From: Sulfuricella sp.
GTDB taxonomy: Bacteria; Pseudomonadota; Gammaproteobacteria; Burkholderiales; Sulfuricellaceae
DNA length: 64,000 bases
NCBI GenBank assembly: GCA_041651995.1
Contig: JBAZID010000010.1
Span: forward strand, 1-64,000
Direction: 5' to 3'
Below are positions 32,894 to 41,854 of the stretch, piece by piece. The notes under the pieces were generated by a model. That model made no database searches, had not been told where the DNA came from, and was given only the letters and a program-made list of their open reading frames with translations. The translations under genes were made by a program, and so were the position numbers. Numbering within the stretch: the first letter of the stretch is position 1; the number at the start of each line of letters is the position of its first letter.

Positions 32894-33991
32894 ATGCAAG
32901 TCAGCCCCATTACCTTCGACAAGTTCAGCCAGATGCAGGATGGCGACTGCCAGGCCCGCATCATTGCCGCCAAGGCCAAACTAGGGAAGCGACTGGTGAT
33001 TCTCGGACACCACTACCAGCGCGACGACGTGATCTGTCACGCCGATTTCACCGGCGACTCGCTCAAGCTTTCGCGCCAGGCGGCGGATTCGGAAGCGGAG
33101 TACATCGTGTTCTGCGGCGTGCATTTCATGGCCGAGGTGGCGGATGTCCTGTCACGCCCGGAACAGATTTCCATCCTGCCCGATCTGTCCGCCGGCTGTT
33201 CCATGGCGGACATGGCCACCCTGTCCAAGGTCGAGCGCGCCTGGCGCGAGCTGAAAACGGTGCTCGATCCGGATGAAAACGTCACGCCCGTCACCTACAT
33301 CAACTCCGCCGCCGACCTGAAAGCCTTCTGCGGCGAGCACGGCGGCATCGTCTGCACTTCCAGCAACGCCACCAGAATCCTCGAATGGTCCTTTGCCCGG
33401 CGCGAGAAGGTGCTGTTCTTCCCCGACCAGAACCTGGGCCGCTGGAGCGGCTTCAAGATGGGCATTCCGCTCGATGAAATGGTGCTGTGGGACTACGACC
33501 AGCCAATGGGCGGCCTGACGCCGGAGCAGATCAAAAAAGCCAGGATTATTTTATGGAAAGGCCTGTGCTCGGTGCACCAGATGTTCCAGCCGCAGCACAT
33601 CCACAAATTCCGCGAACAGCACCCGGACGGCCTGGTGATCTCCCACCCCGAATGCAGCTTCGAGGTGTGCCAGCTGTCGGACTATGTCGGCTCCACCGAA
33701 TACATCATCAAGACCATCGCCGAATCCGCGCCGGGTACCAAGTGGCTGGTCGGCACCGAGCTGAACCTGGTCAACCGGCTGGCGAACCGCTTCAAGCCGG
33801 AAGGCAAGCTGGTGCAGTTCATGTCCTCGACAGTGTGCATGTGCTCCACCATGGCGCGCATCGACCCGCAGCACCTGGCCTGGATTCTGGAAAACCTGGC
33901 TGAAGGCAAAGTGATAAACCAGATCAAGGTACCGCCCCAGGAAGCCGCAATGGCTCGCCTGTCGCTGCAACGCATGCTCGACGCTTCCTGA
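32894..33991 (+). CDS. nadA: Quinolinate synthase A
   Basis: A 365-residue [4Fe-4S] enzyme that condenses iminoaspartate with DHAP to quinolinate for NAD synthesis. Conserved segments are LGHHYQRDDVICHADFTGDS, the MADMATL segment after Cys, and the cysteine-containing HPECSFEVC and SSTVCMCSTM motifs. Start at ATG 32894 (MQVSPITF) is chosen; an in-frame ATG 15 bases earlier (MRSHAMQVS) cannot be excluded because neither has a strong ribosome-binding site. Confidence 0.95.
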   Translation: MQVSPITFDKFSQMQDGDCQARIIAAKAKLGKRLVILGHHYQRDDVICHADFTGDSLKLSRQAADSEAEYIVFCGVHFMAEVADVLSRPEQISILPDLSAGCSMADMATLSKVERAWRELKTVLDPDENVTPVTYINSAADLKAFCGEHGGIVCTSSNATRILEWSFARREKVLFFPDQNLGRWSGFKMGIPLDEMVLWDYDQPMGGLTPEQIKKARIILWKGLCSVHQMFQPQHIHKFREQHPDGLVISHPECSFEVCQLSDYVGSTEYIIKTIAESAPGTKWLVGTELNLVNRLANRFKPEGKLVQFMSSTVCMCSTMARIDPQHLAWILENLAEGKVINQIKVPPQEAAMARLSLQRMLDAS

Positions 33992-34521
33992 TTTGCCTGG
34001 TGGAATGCGGTGGCGGCACGCAAAGCCTGATCACGCGTAGTCAGTCACGCTGAAACGAAAGGGCTCCCCCCTGATAAGGGGGGCTGGGGGGGTTAAATCC
34101 AGGCCTGTGGGTCATCCTGTAACCCCCCTCATTCCCCCCTTGTGCGAGCATCCGCTGTGCGGATTGCCTGCTTGACCCACTTCAGGGGGAGGTGTCCGCT
34201 CAAGAGTATCCGTGTCTTTCATCCTGGCAGGCTGCTAACCCGTCTCCGCCAGCCCCCTCACTTTACGAGTCGCATCCATTGCATGTCGTAGCACAATAGC
34301 GCTACATTTGGCCTTGTCCCTTGTTTGGAGTGCCCGACATTGTCAATCAAACCCTGGCGAGGGCGACCGACAGCAAAGGCCGAGTACCAAGCATTGGCCC
34401 TGTGCACCCGGAAGGAGCTTCGGACTGGAAGCTGAGAAATGTCTACGAAAGCGGGTGAAGTCCAGAGCACTCGACTCTCGGGGTGTTAAAATGGACTCAA
34501 TCAATCCGACAGTTAAAATTG
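33992..34521. repeat. Non-coding stretch with degenerate interspersed repeats
   Basis: No supported gene in 530 bases. From 34061 to 34140 runs of C and G (GGGCTCCCCCCTGATAAGGG, later AACCCCCCTCATTCCCCCC) resemble the GC-rich palindromic repeat family seen near cbb genes. At 34366-34382 GACCGACAGCAAAGGCCG recurs imperfectly at about 34946-34963, and in opposite orientation near 36575. GTAGCACAATAGCGCTAC at 34288-34305 is a short imperfect dyad. The stretch reads like decayed repeats or mobile DNA. Confidence 0.5.
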
Positions 34522-34743
34522 ATGGAAACGAAACCTGCCTGCTCAGCGGATCAAGTCATGTGTCATTGCAGTGGCACCAAGCAAAGCTACATTCAACGCC
34601 TGTTTGACGAGGGACTGGATATACAGGACATTTCCAGAAGGACGGGTGCGCTTTCCGGCTGTGGCGGTTGTGAATGGGATATTGGGGATTACTTGAAGGA
34701 ACTTGCCGCACAACGCGCAAGTGGAACGACCATCAATAAGTAG
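34522..34743 (+). CDS. BFD-like [2Fe-2S] small protein
   Basis: A 73-residue protein with a CHC pair near residue 14 and CGGC near residue 48, separated by a helix-rich segment (YIQRLFDEGLDIQDISRRTGA). This matches the C-x-C...C-x2-C layout of bacterioferritin-associated-ferredoxin-like domains, which bind one 2Fe-2S cluster. Upstream in-frame ATG 34483 would add 13 residues, but ATG 34522 gives the compact domain. It stands alone in a degraded region, so expression is uncertain. A role in iron or electron transfer is inference. Confidence 0.6.
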   Translation: METKPACSADQVMCHCSGTKQSYIQRLFDEGLDIQDISRRTGALSGCGGCEWDIGDYLKELAAQRASGTTINK

Positions 34744-35129
34744 ATGTGACGTCATCAGGAGCAAGTGGGGATGGCGCCCAATTGGAGCAGCAATAAGGGG
34801 CTTGGCTCGAATTACCTTCCAAGCCGGCGTTCCGATTGTGTCGTTTGTACGCAGTCGCGTTTAGAGAAAGCAGCCGTTCGGGTGATTCTCGCCCCTATGG
34901 CTGGTGACGATTCCATACCGGTCGTTGGACCACCTGAATGCCACCGACAGCAAAGGCCGGAGGCTGTGTGGAAACGTGTAGAGATAACGGTTTAGGGGTA
35001 GTGATATCAGGAATTATTGCCGCTGATTTTCAGAATCCGCGATCGGAGTTGGGCGCTGCACACCTGTCGTTTAGTCACGCAGCAAATAAAAATGGTGTCT
35101 GACCCCATTTATTACGCGTGCTTGTGGCT
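34744..35129. other. Non-coding stretch between BFD-like gene and AlbA_2 gene
   Basis: No convincing gene. A 76-codon open frame (34765-34995) has no recognisable domain and overlaps repeat-like sequence. ACCGACAGCAAAGGCCG at about 34947 repeats part of 34366-34382. The only well-defined element is the palindrome at 35090-35110. Confidence 0.5.
35090..35110. repeat. REP-like palindrome AAATGGTGTC-T-GACCCCATTT
   Basis: A 10-bp inverted repeat with one mismatch around a central T, flanked by AT-rich sequence, 20 bases from the 3' end of the AlbA_2 gene. Similar AATGGGGTC dyads occur near REP-associated tyrosine transposases in proteobacteria, but none is present here. It may also help end transcription of the gene. 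Confidence 0.5.
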
Positions 35130-36308
35130 TTATGCTGTTGATTTCTTGCTCCTTATCCGCTCGCGCACGAAAGTTTTGAAGCCTTCAAAGTCCAGTTGCG
35201 CTACTTCACCAGTGGCTTCGACCACTCGTGCGCTCTCATGTGGTGCAGCCAATTCACTGGCCAGTATGCGGAAGCGTAGCCGTAACTTCCCTGGACCAAG
35301 CGGGATGATTCCGAGCGTGTCGGAGGATCTGCCTTCCTCGCCGGGCAGCAGGGTACCAAAGCGCACTTGGCAGACCGGAATTAAACCTTCGTCATCGACG
35401 ACGAGTCGCCTGTTCTGGCTGGCCATAACTTCTGGCATAGTGCGTATGCCAGAAAGGAGATCCCAATGCATTCTTGGCTCCCTAGGCAGCTCGTCTCCTG
35501 GGAGCATCTGGAAGCCTTGTCCCGCAAGTGGCTCAACGGAAACCTCAAGCTTAGCGTTCGAGAGTTGAACCTCTGAGCGATTGAGCAGCACGAACTGCAT
35601 CTGGATGAGTCCTTCGTCCACACGTACAAACTCCGCGTACTCCCTCCAGAAATGCCTGTTGTCATGCCCCATGAAAGGACGGATATCGATTCCAAGCGGG
35701 CCGCTGGCCTGCCGAGGACTCACATAATCGGGGAACTTCTCGGAGAACTGCAGGTAGCTTCGAGCAAAGGTGTCAGGCAGGTTGTTGTTGTCGGGCGTAA
35801 GCACGGACAGATCCACCCGCATGTCGCCGCGCCCGGCATCGGCGAGCGCCATCGCCGTGATTTCTGGTGGCTCTGCCTCGTCCGTACTACTGCCGCGACG
35901 CACGTACACAATGTTGCTCTTTAGCTTGCCGTAGGCATGGGAAAGGTAGAACGGGCGCTTTTGCTTCGGAATCGAGATGACGCCGATGGTTTTTCCTTCG
36001 TACAAGTGCTCTTCATAGCGGAACGTTAGCTTGGGCTTCACCTTACTGTGTACGAACTGCTGCACCATTGCGTCGTCGATAGTCTGGGAGATGCCCAACA
36101 CTTCGGCTGGGTGAGGCCGCCGGTCCTTGAAACCGAGGAGGATGTACCCAGTACCGTCGCGCCACGCATTTGCAATCGCGAGGATATCCTTAAGCATTTC
36201 GGCCTTATCGTCCTCGCTGCCGCCGATGAAGCGGTACTGCGCTGACTTGAAGTCAATGTCGGTGCCCTCGCTCTTGTACCGTAGTGAAGTCAGCAGTTCT
36301 TCTATCAA
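35130..36308 (-). CDS. AlbA_2 (Schlafen-like) domain protein
   Basis: A 392-residue protein. The N-terminal 160 residues form an AlbA_2/divergent AAA-4 type domain: EGTDIDFKSAQYRFIGG, the ANAWRDGTGYILLGFKD core and IVYVRRGSSTDEAEPPEI. The C-terminal 230 residues are unrecognised. Start is a TTG at 36308, eight bases after GGAGG on the minus strand. AlbA_2 proteins bind nucleic acid and some act in phage defence or as nucleases; no such function is shown here. Isolated position among repeats and looser codon use suggest acquisition by transfer. Confidence 0.7.
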   Translation of the reverse strand: MIEELLTSLRYKSEGTDIDFKSAQYRFIGGSEDDKAEMLKDILAIANAWRDGTGYILLGFKDRRPHPAEVLGISQTIDDAMVQQFVHSKVKPKLTFRYEEHLYEGKTIGVISIPKQKRPFYLSHAYGKLKSNIVYVRRGSSTDEAEPPEITAMALADAGRGDMRVDLSVLTPDNNNLPDTFARSYLQFSEKFPDYVSPRQASGPLGIDIRPFMGHDNRHFWREYAEFVRVDEGLIQMQFVLLNRSEVQLSNAKLEVSVEPLAGQGFQMLPGDELPREPRMHWDLLSGIRTMPEVMASQNRRLVVDDEGLIPVCQVRFGTLLPGEEGRSSDTLGIIPLGPGKLRLRFRILASELAAPHESARVVEATGEVAQLDFEGFKTFVRERIRSKKSTA

Positions 36309-36733
36309 CGTCTCTCCCTCCTAGCCGCATTGTAAGCTAGGTCTAATGAGTGGGCTACGCGGCTTCCAACACTTCAGCAAGTTTTGCCAGCGTTCTTTGA
36401 TTTCTCGTCCAGACACGCCATCTGGTCGATGGGTTACTGTATTCAAGCAAACTTGCGTCTGCTGATTGGTAAGTGTGTTGTCCCGCCCCTCTAACGATAA
36501 CTGCCATTCAGTCGCAGTTTTCTGCCAACGACTGCAGTTCGCGCCACAGCAGTCACTGCACTGAGCAACGACACCGGCAGCTTTGGCCGATCTCCAGCCC
36601 TTCAGCGCCTTCTCCCCGGCGAACGGTTCAGTGTCGATAGGCCCCTCGCGTTGCAAACACCTGTTCAGATAGCCACCACGAAATTTCGATTGCAAGGATT
36701 CCGCCATGAAACCCGATTCTTCACCCGCTCATT
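36309..36733. other. Gap with a doubtful minus-strand open frame
   Basis: The only long frame is 36321-36707 on the minus strand (128 codons, starting MAESLQSKFRGGYLNR). It has no recognised domain, overlaps a GGCCAAAGCTGCCGG sequence resembling repeats at 34.37 and 34.95 kb, and has composition unlike neighbouring genes. It is more likely repeat-derived or a decayed remnant than a working gene. Confidence 0.4.
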
Positions 36734-39271
36734 TCACGAGCGCGGCTTGGCCCTCGCGGTCGGTGTGGCGTTCCACGGGTCGTCGGGCCAGGGGTGCTTG
36801 GGGTAGCGGCCTTTAAGTTCCTTCTTCACCTCGGGGTAGGTGTGGTCCCAGAAGTTCTTCAGGTCGCGCGTGACCTGGATCGGGCGCTGGGCGGGGGAGA
36901 GCAGGTGGAGCATCAGCGCGACCTGGCCGTCGGCGACGGCGGGAGTGCGGGCGAGGCCGAACAGTTCCTGGAGTTTGACCGCCAGCACCGGCGGGGCGCC
37001 GTCGGGGAAATATTCGAGGCGCTTGCGCGAGCCGCTCGGCACGGTGATGTGGGTCGGGGCGAGACGTTCGAGTTGCTGCTGCCGGTCCCAGTCGAGGCGG
37101 GTCTTGAGGATGGCAGGCAGGTCGAGGCGGGTGAGATGGTCGCGCCGGGTGACGCCATCGAGATAGGGCGCAAGCCAGTCTTCCAGCGTGGCGAGCAGGG
37201 CGGTGTCAGTGAGATCGGGCCAGTCGGCGTCGGGCTGCCACTGCCGCAGCGAGGCGATCCGCGCCTGCAACTGGCGCGCTTCCTCGTTCCAGGGCAAGGC
37301 TTCGATGCCGAGGTCGCGTACGCCGTCAAGCATCGCCTGCACCGTCGCCTGCCGGGCGGAGCCTGCTGGCAGTGGCCGTTGCGCCAGAACCAGGGCGCCG
37401 AGGCGGTGTTCCTCGCGCGCCAGCACGGTCTGGGTCTGGCGTTCCCAGCGCTCCACCGACTGCCACGCCAGTTTCTCGCCAAAATGCCGTGCAAGGTCGT
37501 CCGCGTCGAGCGCGGCGGCGAGGAAGATGCGCCCTTCGTCGCCCTTGCCGTCGAGGCTGGCGGCCACCAGCAGCGGCGGGCCACCGGCACAGCCCGGCAG
37601 CAGCCGGGCGCCGCGTCCGTTAGCGAGCAGGTAGCGCCCCTCGCCCTCGCTGCGGCGCTGGGCGATGCGGTCCGGGTAAGCCAGGGCGAGGAGCAGGCCG
37701 ATGGCGGCCTCGTCCATCGCGCTATCGTCCGCCGCTACTCCTAGCAAATGGCGCCACTGGTGCGCGGCGCGTTCGGCGGCGGCGCAGGCGTTGGGATCGG
37801 CGCCGAAACGATGCGCCCCGGCGTTGCCCCGGCTACGATGGGCGCGCAGGGCTTCCACCCGCAGGGCGAAGTCGCAGCGGTGCTCGCCATTAAGGGTGCG
37901 CAGCGGGTCTCGCCCGGCGGCCACGGCAGCGATGTCGCAGGCAAGGGCGCCGAGCCCCATCTCCCGGCCGCGCAGCAGCATGTGGGCGAGGCGCGGATGG
38001 AGCGGCAGTCCGGCCATCTCCCGTCCCAGGGGCGTGATGCGACCGGCGCTGTCCAGGGCTTCGAGCTGTTGCAGCAGTTCGCGCCCCTGGGCCAGGGCAG
38101 CGGCGGGGGGCGGGTCGAGCCAGGTCAGCGTGGCGGCATCGTTCACTCCCCACTGCGCCAGTTCGAGCGCGAGGGGGGCGAGGTCGGCTTCGAGGATTTC
38201 CGGGACGTTAAATGCGACCAGGCCGCGCTGCATGTCCTCGTTCCACAGCCGCAGGCAGATTCCCGGCCCGAGACGCCCGGCCCGTCCGGCGCGCTGCTCG
38301 GCCGAGGCACGCGAGACGCGCACCGTCTCCAGACGGGTCAGCCCGCTCGTCGGATCGAAGCGCGGCACCCGCTGCCAGCCGCTGTCGATCACGGTGGTGA
38401 TGCCCTCGATGGTGAGCGAGGTCTCGGCGATGGGCGTGGCGAGGATGATCTTGCGCCGTCCCTGCGGATCTGGCGCGATGGCCGCCTGCTGGCGCTCGAA
38501 GGGCAGGTCGCCGTAGAGCGGATGGATCAGGGGCGTGCCGGGAAGGGCCGCACGTTCGGCGAGCAGGGCCTCGACGCGGCGGATCTCGCCGGAGCCGGGG
38601 AGGAAGGCGAGGATGTCTCCCCCCACTTCGCTGGCGGCATCCGCCACCGCACGTGCCATGGTCTGGGCCATCTCTCCGGGCTGGGGCGCCGCGCTGCTGC
38701 CTGCCCGGTAGCGCACCTCGACCGGGTGGCTGCGCCCCTCGCTACGCACCAGCGGGGCGCCGAGCAGGGCGGCGATGCGCTCGCCGTCGAGGGTGGCAGA
38801 CATCACCAGGATTTTCAGATCCTCGCGCAGGCCGCTCTGGGCATCGCGGCACAGGGCCAGGGCGAGGTCGCTGTGAAGATTGCGCTCGTGGAATTCGTCG
38901 AAGATCACCAGCCCCACCCCAGCAAGTTCCGGGTCGTGCTGGAGGCGGCGGGTGAGGATGCCCTCGGTCACGACCTCGACGCGGGTGCGCTTCGATACCC
39001 GGTTTTCGAAGCGCACCCGGTAGCCGATCCGTTCGCCCGCTTCCTCGTCCAGTTCGGCGGCCATGAACACGGCGGCCCCGCGCGCGGCAAGGCGGCGCGG
39101 TTCGAGCATCACGATGGTCTGTTCACCGAGCCAGGGTTCGTCAAACAGGGCGAGCGGGATGCGGGTGGTCTTGCCAGCGCCCGGCGGTGCCTCGAGCACC
39201 ACCGCTGGGTGGGCAGCGAGGGCGGCGCGCAGCTCGGGCAGGATCGCGTCGATGGGAAGGGGTTGGGTCAT
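36734..39271 (-). CDS. hrpB: ATP-dependent helicase HrpB
   Basis: An 845-residue DEAH-type RNA helicase family protein. Walker A APPGAGKTTR (residues 28-37), the box II variant DEFH (125-128) and the SAT motif MSATLDGER are present, with the HrpB-specific C-terminal region after residue 700. MTQPLPIDAILPELRAAL is the family start at 39271; upstream codons are discarded. Function in the cell is unclear in most bacteria. It is divergent from rlhA. Confidence 0.93.
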   Translation of the reverse strand: MTQPLPIDAILPELRAALAAHPAVVLEAPPGAGKTTRIPLALFDEPWLGEQTIVMLEPRRLAARGAAVFMAAELDEEAGERIGYRVRFENRVSKRTRVEVVTEGILTRRLQHDPELAGVGLVIFDEFHERNLHSDLALALCRDAQSGLREDLKILVMSATLDGERIAALLGAPLVRSEGRSHPVEVRYRAGSSAAPQPGEMAQTMARAVADAASEVGGDILAFLPGSGEIRRVEALLAERAALPGTPLIHPLYGDLPFERQQAAIAPDPQGRRKIILATPIAETSLTIEGITTVIDSGWQRVPRFDPTSGLTRLETVRVSRASAEQRAGRAGRLGPGICLRLWNEDMQRGLVAFNVPEILEADLAPLALELAQWGVNDAATLTWLDPPPAAALAQGRELLQQLEALDSAGRITPLGREMAGLPLHPRLAHMLLRGREMGLGALACDIAAVAAGRDPLRTLNGEHRCDFALRVEALRAHRSRGNAGAHRFGADPNACAAAERAAHQWRHLLGVAADDSAMDEAAIGLLLALAYPDRIAQRRSEGEGRYLLANGRGARLLPGCAGGPPLLVAASLDGKGDEGRIFLAAALDADDLARHFGEKLAWQSVERWERQTQTVLAREEHRLGALVLAQRPLPAGSARQATVQAMLDGVRDLGIEALPWNEEARQLQARIASLRQWQPDADWPDLTDTALLATLEDWLAPYLDGVTRRDHLTRLDLPAILKTRLDWDRQQQLERLAPTHITVPSGSRKRLEYFPDGAPPVLAVKLQELFGLARTPAVADGQVALMLHLLSPAQRPIQVTRDLKNFWDHTYPEVKKELKGRYPKHPWPDDPWNATPTARAKPRS

Positions 39272-39408
39272 GGGGAGGTGAATTATATCGAACCCGACCA
39301 TTTTGTAGCGGAAGGATGCATGTCGGCTGCGTCGATCATGCGGCCTGGTTCTGGGGTAAAATTCGCCTTCGCACCCCATGCCGTTTTCAACGATACCCAG
39401 GTTAAATC

Positions 39409-41373
39409 TTGACCAGCATTCCCACTCATTCCCTTGAGCTCCTTGCACCCGCCAGGACCGCAGCGATCGGCCGCGAGGCCATCCTGCACGGTGCGGACGC
39501 GGTGTATATCGGCGGGCCCTCGTTTGGCGCGCGCCACAACGCGGTCAATACGGTGAGCGAGATCGCCGCGCTGGTGGAATTCGCGCACCGCTACCATGCG
39601 CGCATTTTCGTCACCCTCAACACCATCCTGCATGACGCCGAACTGGAAGCGGCGCGCCGCCTGATCCACGAGTTTTACGATGCTGGCGTCGATGCGCTGA
39701 TCGTTCAGGACATGGGCCTGCTGGAACTCGATCTGCCGCCCATAGCCCTGCATGCCTCGACCCAGTGCGACATCCGTACCCCGGAAAAGGCGCGTTTCCT
39801 GGCCGATGTCGGGTTCTCGCAGATCGTGCTGGCGCGCGAGCTGACGCTGCAACAGATCGCCGCCGTGCACGCTGCCGTGCCGGCCGATACCGTGATCGAA
39901 CACTTCATCCACGGCGCGCTGTGCGTGGCCTTCTCCGGCCAGTGCTACATCAGCCACGCGCAAACCGGGCGCAGCGCCAACCGCGGCGACTGCTCCCAGG
40001 CCTGCCGCCTGCCCTATACCCTGCAGGACGACCAGGGCCGCGTGGTGGCTTTCGACAAGCACCTGCTGTCGGTCAAGGACAACAACCAGAGCGACAATCT
40101 ACGCGCCCTGGTCGATGCCGGCGTGCAGAGCTTCAAGATCGAGGGGCGCTACAAGGAAGCCGCCTACGTCAAGAACATCACCGGCCACTACCGCCAGCTG
40201 CTGGACGGCATCCTGGCCGAACGGCCTGAACTGGCGGCTGCTTCGAGCGGCCGCACGCAATTGCTGTTCACGCCCAACCCGGACAAGACCTTTCACCGCG
40301 GCGCGACCGACTACTTTTCCACCGGGCGCAAGGCCGACATCGGCGCCTTCGACACCCCGGCCTTCGTCGGCGTGCCGCTCGGTACGGTGACGCGCGTCGG
40401 GCCGGACTGGTTCGAACTGGAAGCGAGCGAGCCGCTCGCCAACGGCGACGGGCTGACCTACCTGTACAAGCGCGAAGTTTTTGGCATCCAGGCCAATCGC
40501 GCCGAGCGCGCGGGCAAGTTCTGGCGCGTGTGGCCGAACGAGCCGGTCGGTTCCTTGCCGGGCCTCAAAGCAGGCACGGCGCTCTCCCGCAACCGCGACC
40601 ATGCCTGGGATCAGGCGCTGACGAAGAAATCCGCCGAGCGCCGCATCGATGTGAGTGCATGCTTTGGTGAAAGCGCCGACGGCTTCACCCTGCGGCTGCA
40701 GGACAGCGATGGCATCAGCGTGACCGCCAGCATCGTTTTCGACAGGCAGCCGGCGCAGAACCCGGCAGAAGCCGAAGCCGCCTTGCGCGAGCAGCTGGCC
40801 CGCTTCGGCACCACCATTTTTGCGTTGCAGCACCTCGACATCGCCTGGAGCCAGCCCTGGTTCGTGCCGTCATCCGTGGCCAACAAGCTGCGCCGCGATG
40901 CGGTCGAGCAGCTGGAAGCCGCGCGCCTCAGAGCCTACGTCCGCCCGGCGCGTAAACCCGCCGTGGAGCCGCCCGTCGCCTACCCGGAAGAAACGCTCTC
41001 TTATCTCGCCAATGTCTACAACCAGGCGGCGCGGGCATTCTACGCCCGCCACGGCGTCAAGCTGATCGAGGCGGCCTACGAGGCGCACGAGGAAGCGGGC
41101 GAGGTGTCGCTGATGATCACCAAGCACTGCCTGCGCTACTCGTTCAGTCTTTGCCCCAAGCAGGCCAAAGGGGTGACAGGTGTCCAGGGGCAGGTGCGCG
41201 CCGAGCCGATGACGCTGATGAACGGGAAAGAGCGGCTGACGTTGAAATTCGACTGCAAGGCGTGCGAAATGCACGTCATGGGCAAGATGAAGAAGCATGT
41301 GCTGAATGCGCCGCCGGTCTCGGTCCCCGTGACCTTTCAGCGGCGAAGCCCCGGCACGCTGGCCGGGAAATAG
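39409..41373 (+). CDS. rlhA: U32-family 23S rRNA hydroxylation protein RlhA
   Basis: A 654-residue peptidase-U32-family protein, almost the same length as E. coli RlhA (YdcP), which is needed for 5-hydroxycytidine in 23S rRNA. The U32 signature E-x-F-x2-GAL-C-x4-G-x-C-x-I-S spans residues 164-182, and further cysteines 195 and 199 fit an iron-sulfur site. The start is TTG 39409 (MTSIPTHSLELLAPA), with CAGG upstream. The C-terminal CKACEMHVMGKMKKH is also conserved. It converges on the glutaredoxin gene. Confidence 0.85.
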   Translation: MTSIPTHSLELLAPARTAAIGREAILHGADAVYIGGPSFGARHNAVNTVSEIAALVEFAHRYHARIFVTLNTILHDAELEAARRLIHEFYDAGVDALIVQDMGLLELDLPPIALHASTQCDIRTPEKARFLADVGFSQIVLARELTLQQIAAVHAAVPADTVIEHFIHGALCVAFSGQCYISHAQTGRSANRGDCSQACRLPYTLQDDQGRVVAFDKHLLSVKDNNQSDNLRALVDAGVQSFKIEGRYKEAAYVKNITGHYRQLLDGILAERPELAAASSGRTQLLFTPNPDKTFHRGATDYFSTGRKADIGAFDTPAFVGVPLGTVTRVGPDWFELEASEPLANGDGLTYLYKREVFGIQANRAERAGKFWRVWPNEPVGSLPGLKAGTALSRNRDHAWDQALTKKSAERRIDVSACFGESADGFTLRLQDSDGISVTASIVFDRQPAQNPAEAEAALREQLARFGTTIFALQHLDIAWSQPWFVPSSVANKLRRDAVEQLEAARLRAYVRPARKPAVEPPVAYPEETLSYLANVYNQAARAFYARHGVKLIEAAYEAHEEAGEVSLMITKHCLRYSFSLCPKQAKGVTGVQGQVRAEPMTLMNGKERLTLKFDCKACEMHVMGKMKKHVLNAPPVSVPVTFQRRSPGTLAGK

Positions 41374-41389
41374 GCTTTACGACTGGCTG

Positions 41390-41776
41390 CTAGGAAAACC
41401 GCTGTTGCAGGTACTGGATGATGTCGCCGGACTCGTACATCCACTGGCTGTTGCCCTGTGGGCCGGTGATTTTCAGGCACGGGGTCTGGATCTTGCCGCC
41501 GCCTTGCAGCAGGGCTTCCCTGTGCTCCGGGTCGTGCTGCGCATCGCGCAGTTCGATGTTCAGGGACAGGCGGCTGATTTCCTTCCGAACTTTCATGCAG
41601 AAGGGGCAGGTTTTGAACTGGTAAAGCGCCAGCCCCTGGCATTCCTGATCGACTCGCTGTTGCGCTTCAGCCGGGCGTTCGATGCCTTTGGGGGTGCTCA
41701 GCTTCTCTCCCAGCAGCATGAAAGGGGTCAGCACCAGGCGCAGGGTTCTGAAAAACGTTCTGATAATAAATTTCAT
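41390..41776 (-). CDS. Glutaredoxin-like protein with hydrophobic N-terminus
   Basis: A 128-residue protein. Residues 1-24 are hydrophobic and basic (MKFIIRTFFRTLRLVLTPFM) and may anchor it to the membrane. The thioredoxin-fold domain has CPFC at residues 57-60, followed by the cis-proline segment TPCLKI near residue 98 and a C-terminal YESGDIIQYLQQ. It should be a GST-N/glutaredoxin-type thiol reductase; its partner is unknown. Confidence 0.8.
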   Translation of the reverse strand: MKFIIRTFFRTLRLVLTPFMLLGEKLSTPKGIERPAEAQQRVDQECQGLALYQFKTCPFCMKVRKEISRLSLNIELRDAQHDPEHREALLQGGGKIQTPCLKITGPQGNSQWMYESGDIIQYLQQRFS

Positions 41777-41854
41777 GGTCTCTCTGTTGAAAGTTGATAA
41801 ATATCAATAATGAGGCAAAGGGGCGTGAATTTTACTGTACTTGCAGTCAGGACC

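Noticed and set aside
34061..34140. G-quadruplex or regulatory RNA in the G/C runs
   Set aside because: The runs fit the dispersed CCCC/GGGG palindromic repeat family, and nothing downstream depends on them.
34258..34470. Minus-strand frame of 70 codons in the accessory stretch
   Set aside because: It covers degenerate repeat sequence, has no domain and no start signal.
34765..34995. 76-codon plus-strand frame after the BFD-like gene
   Set aside because: It has no domain and includes a copy of the GACAGCAAAGGCCG repeat; composition is not coding-like.
37748..39412. Long open frame on the plus strand opposite hrpB (554 codons)
   Set aside because: It is antisense to a clear helicase, has no domain, and arises from GC-rich codon bias.
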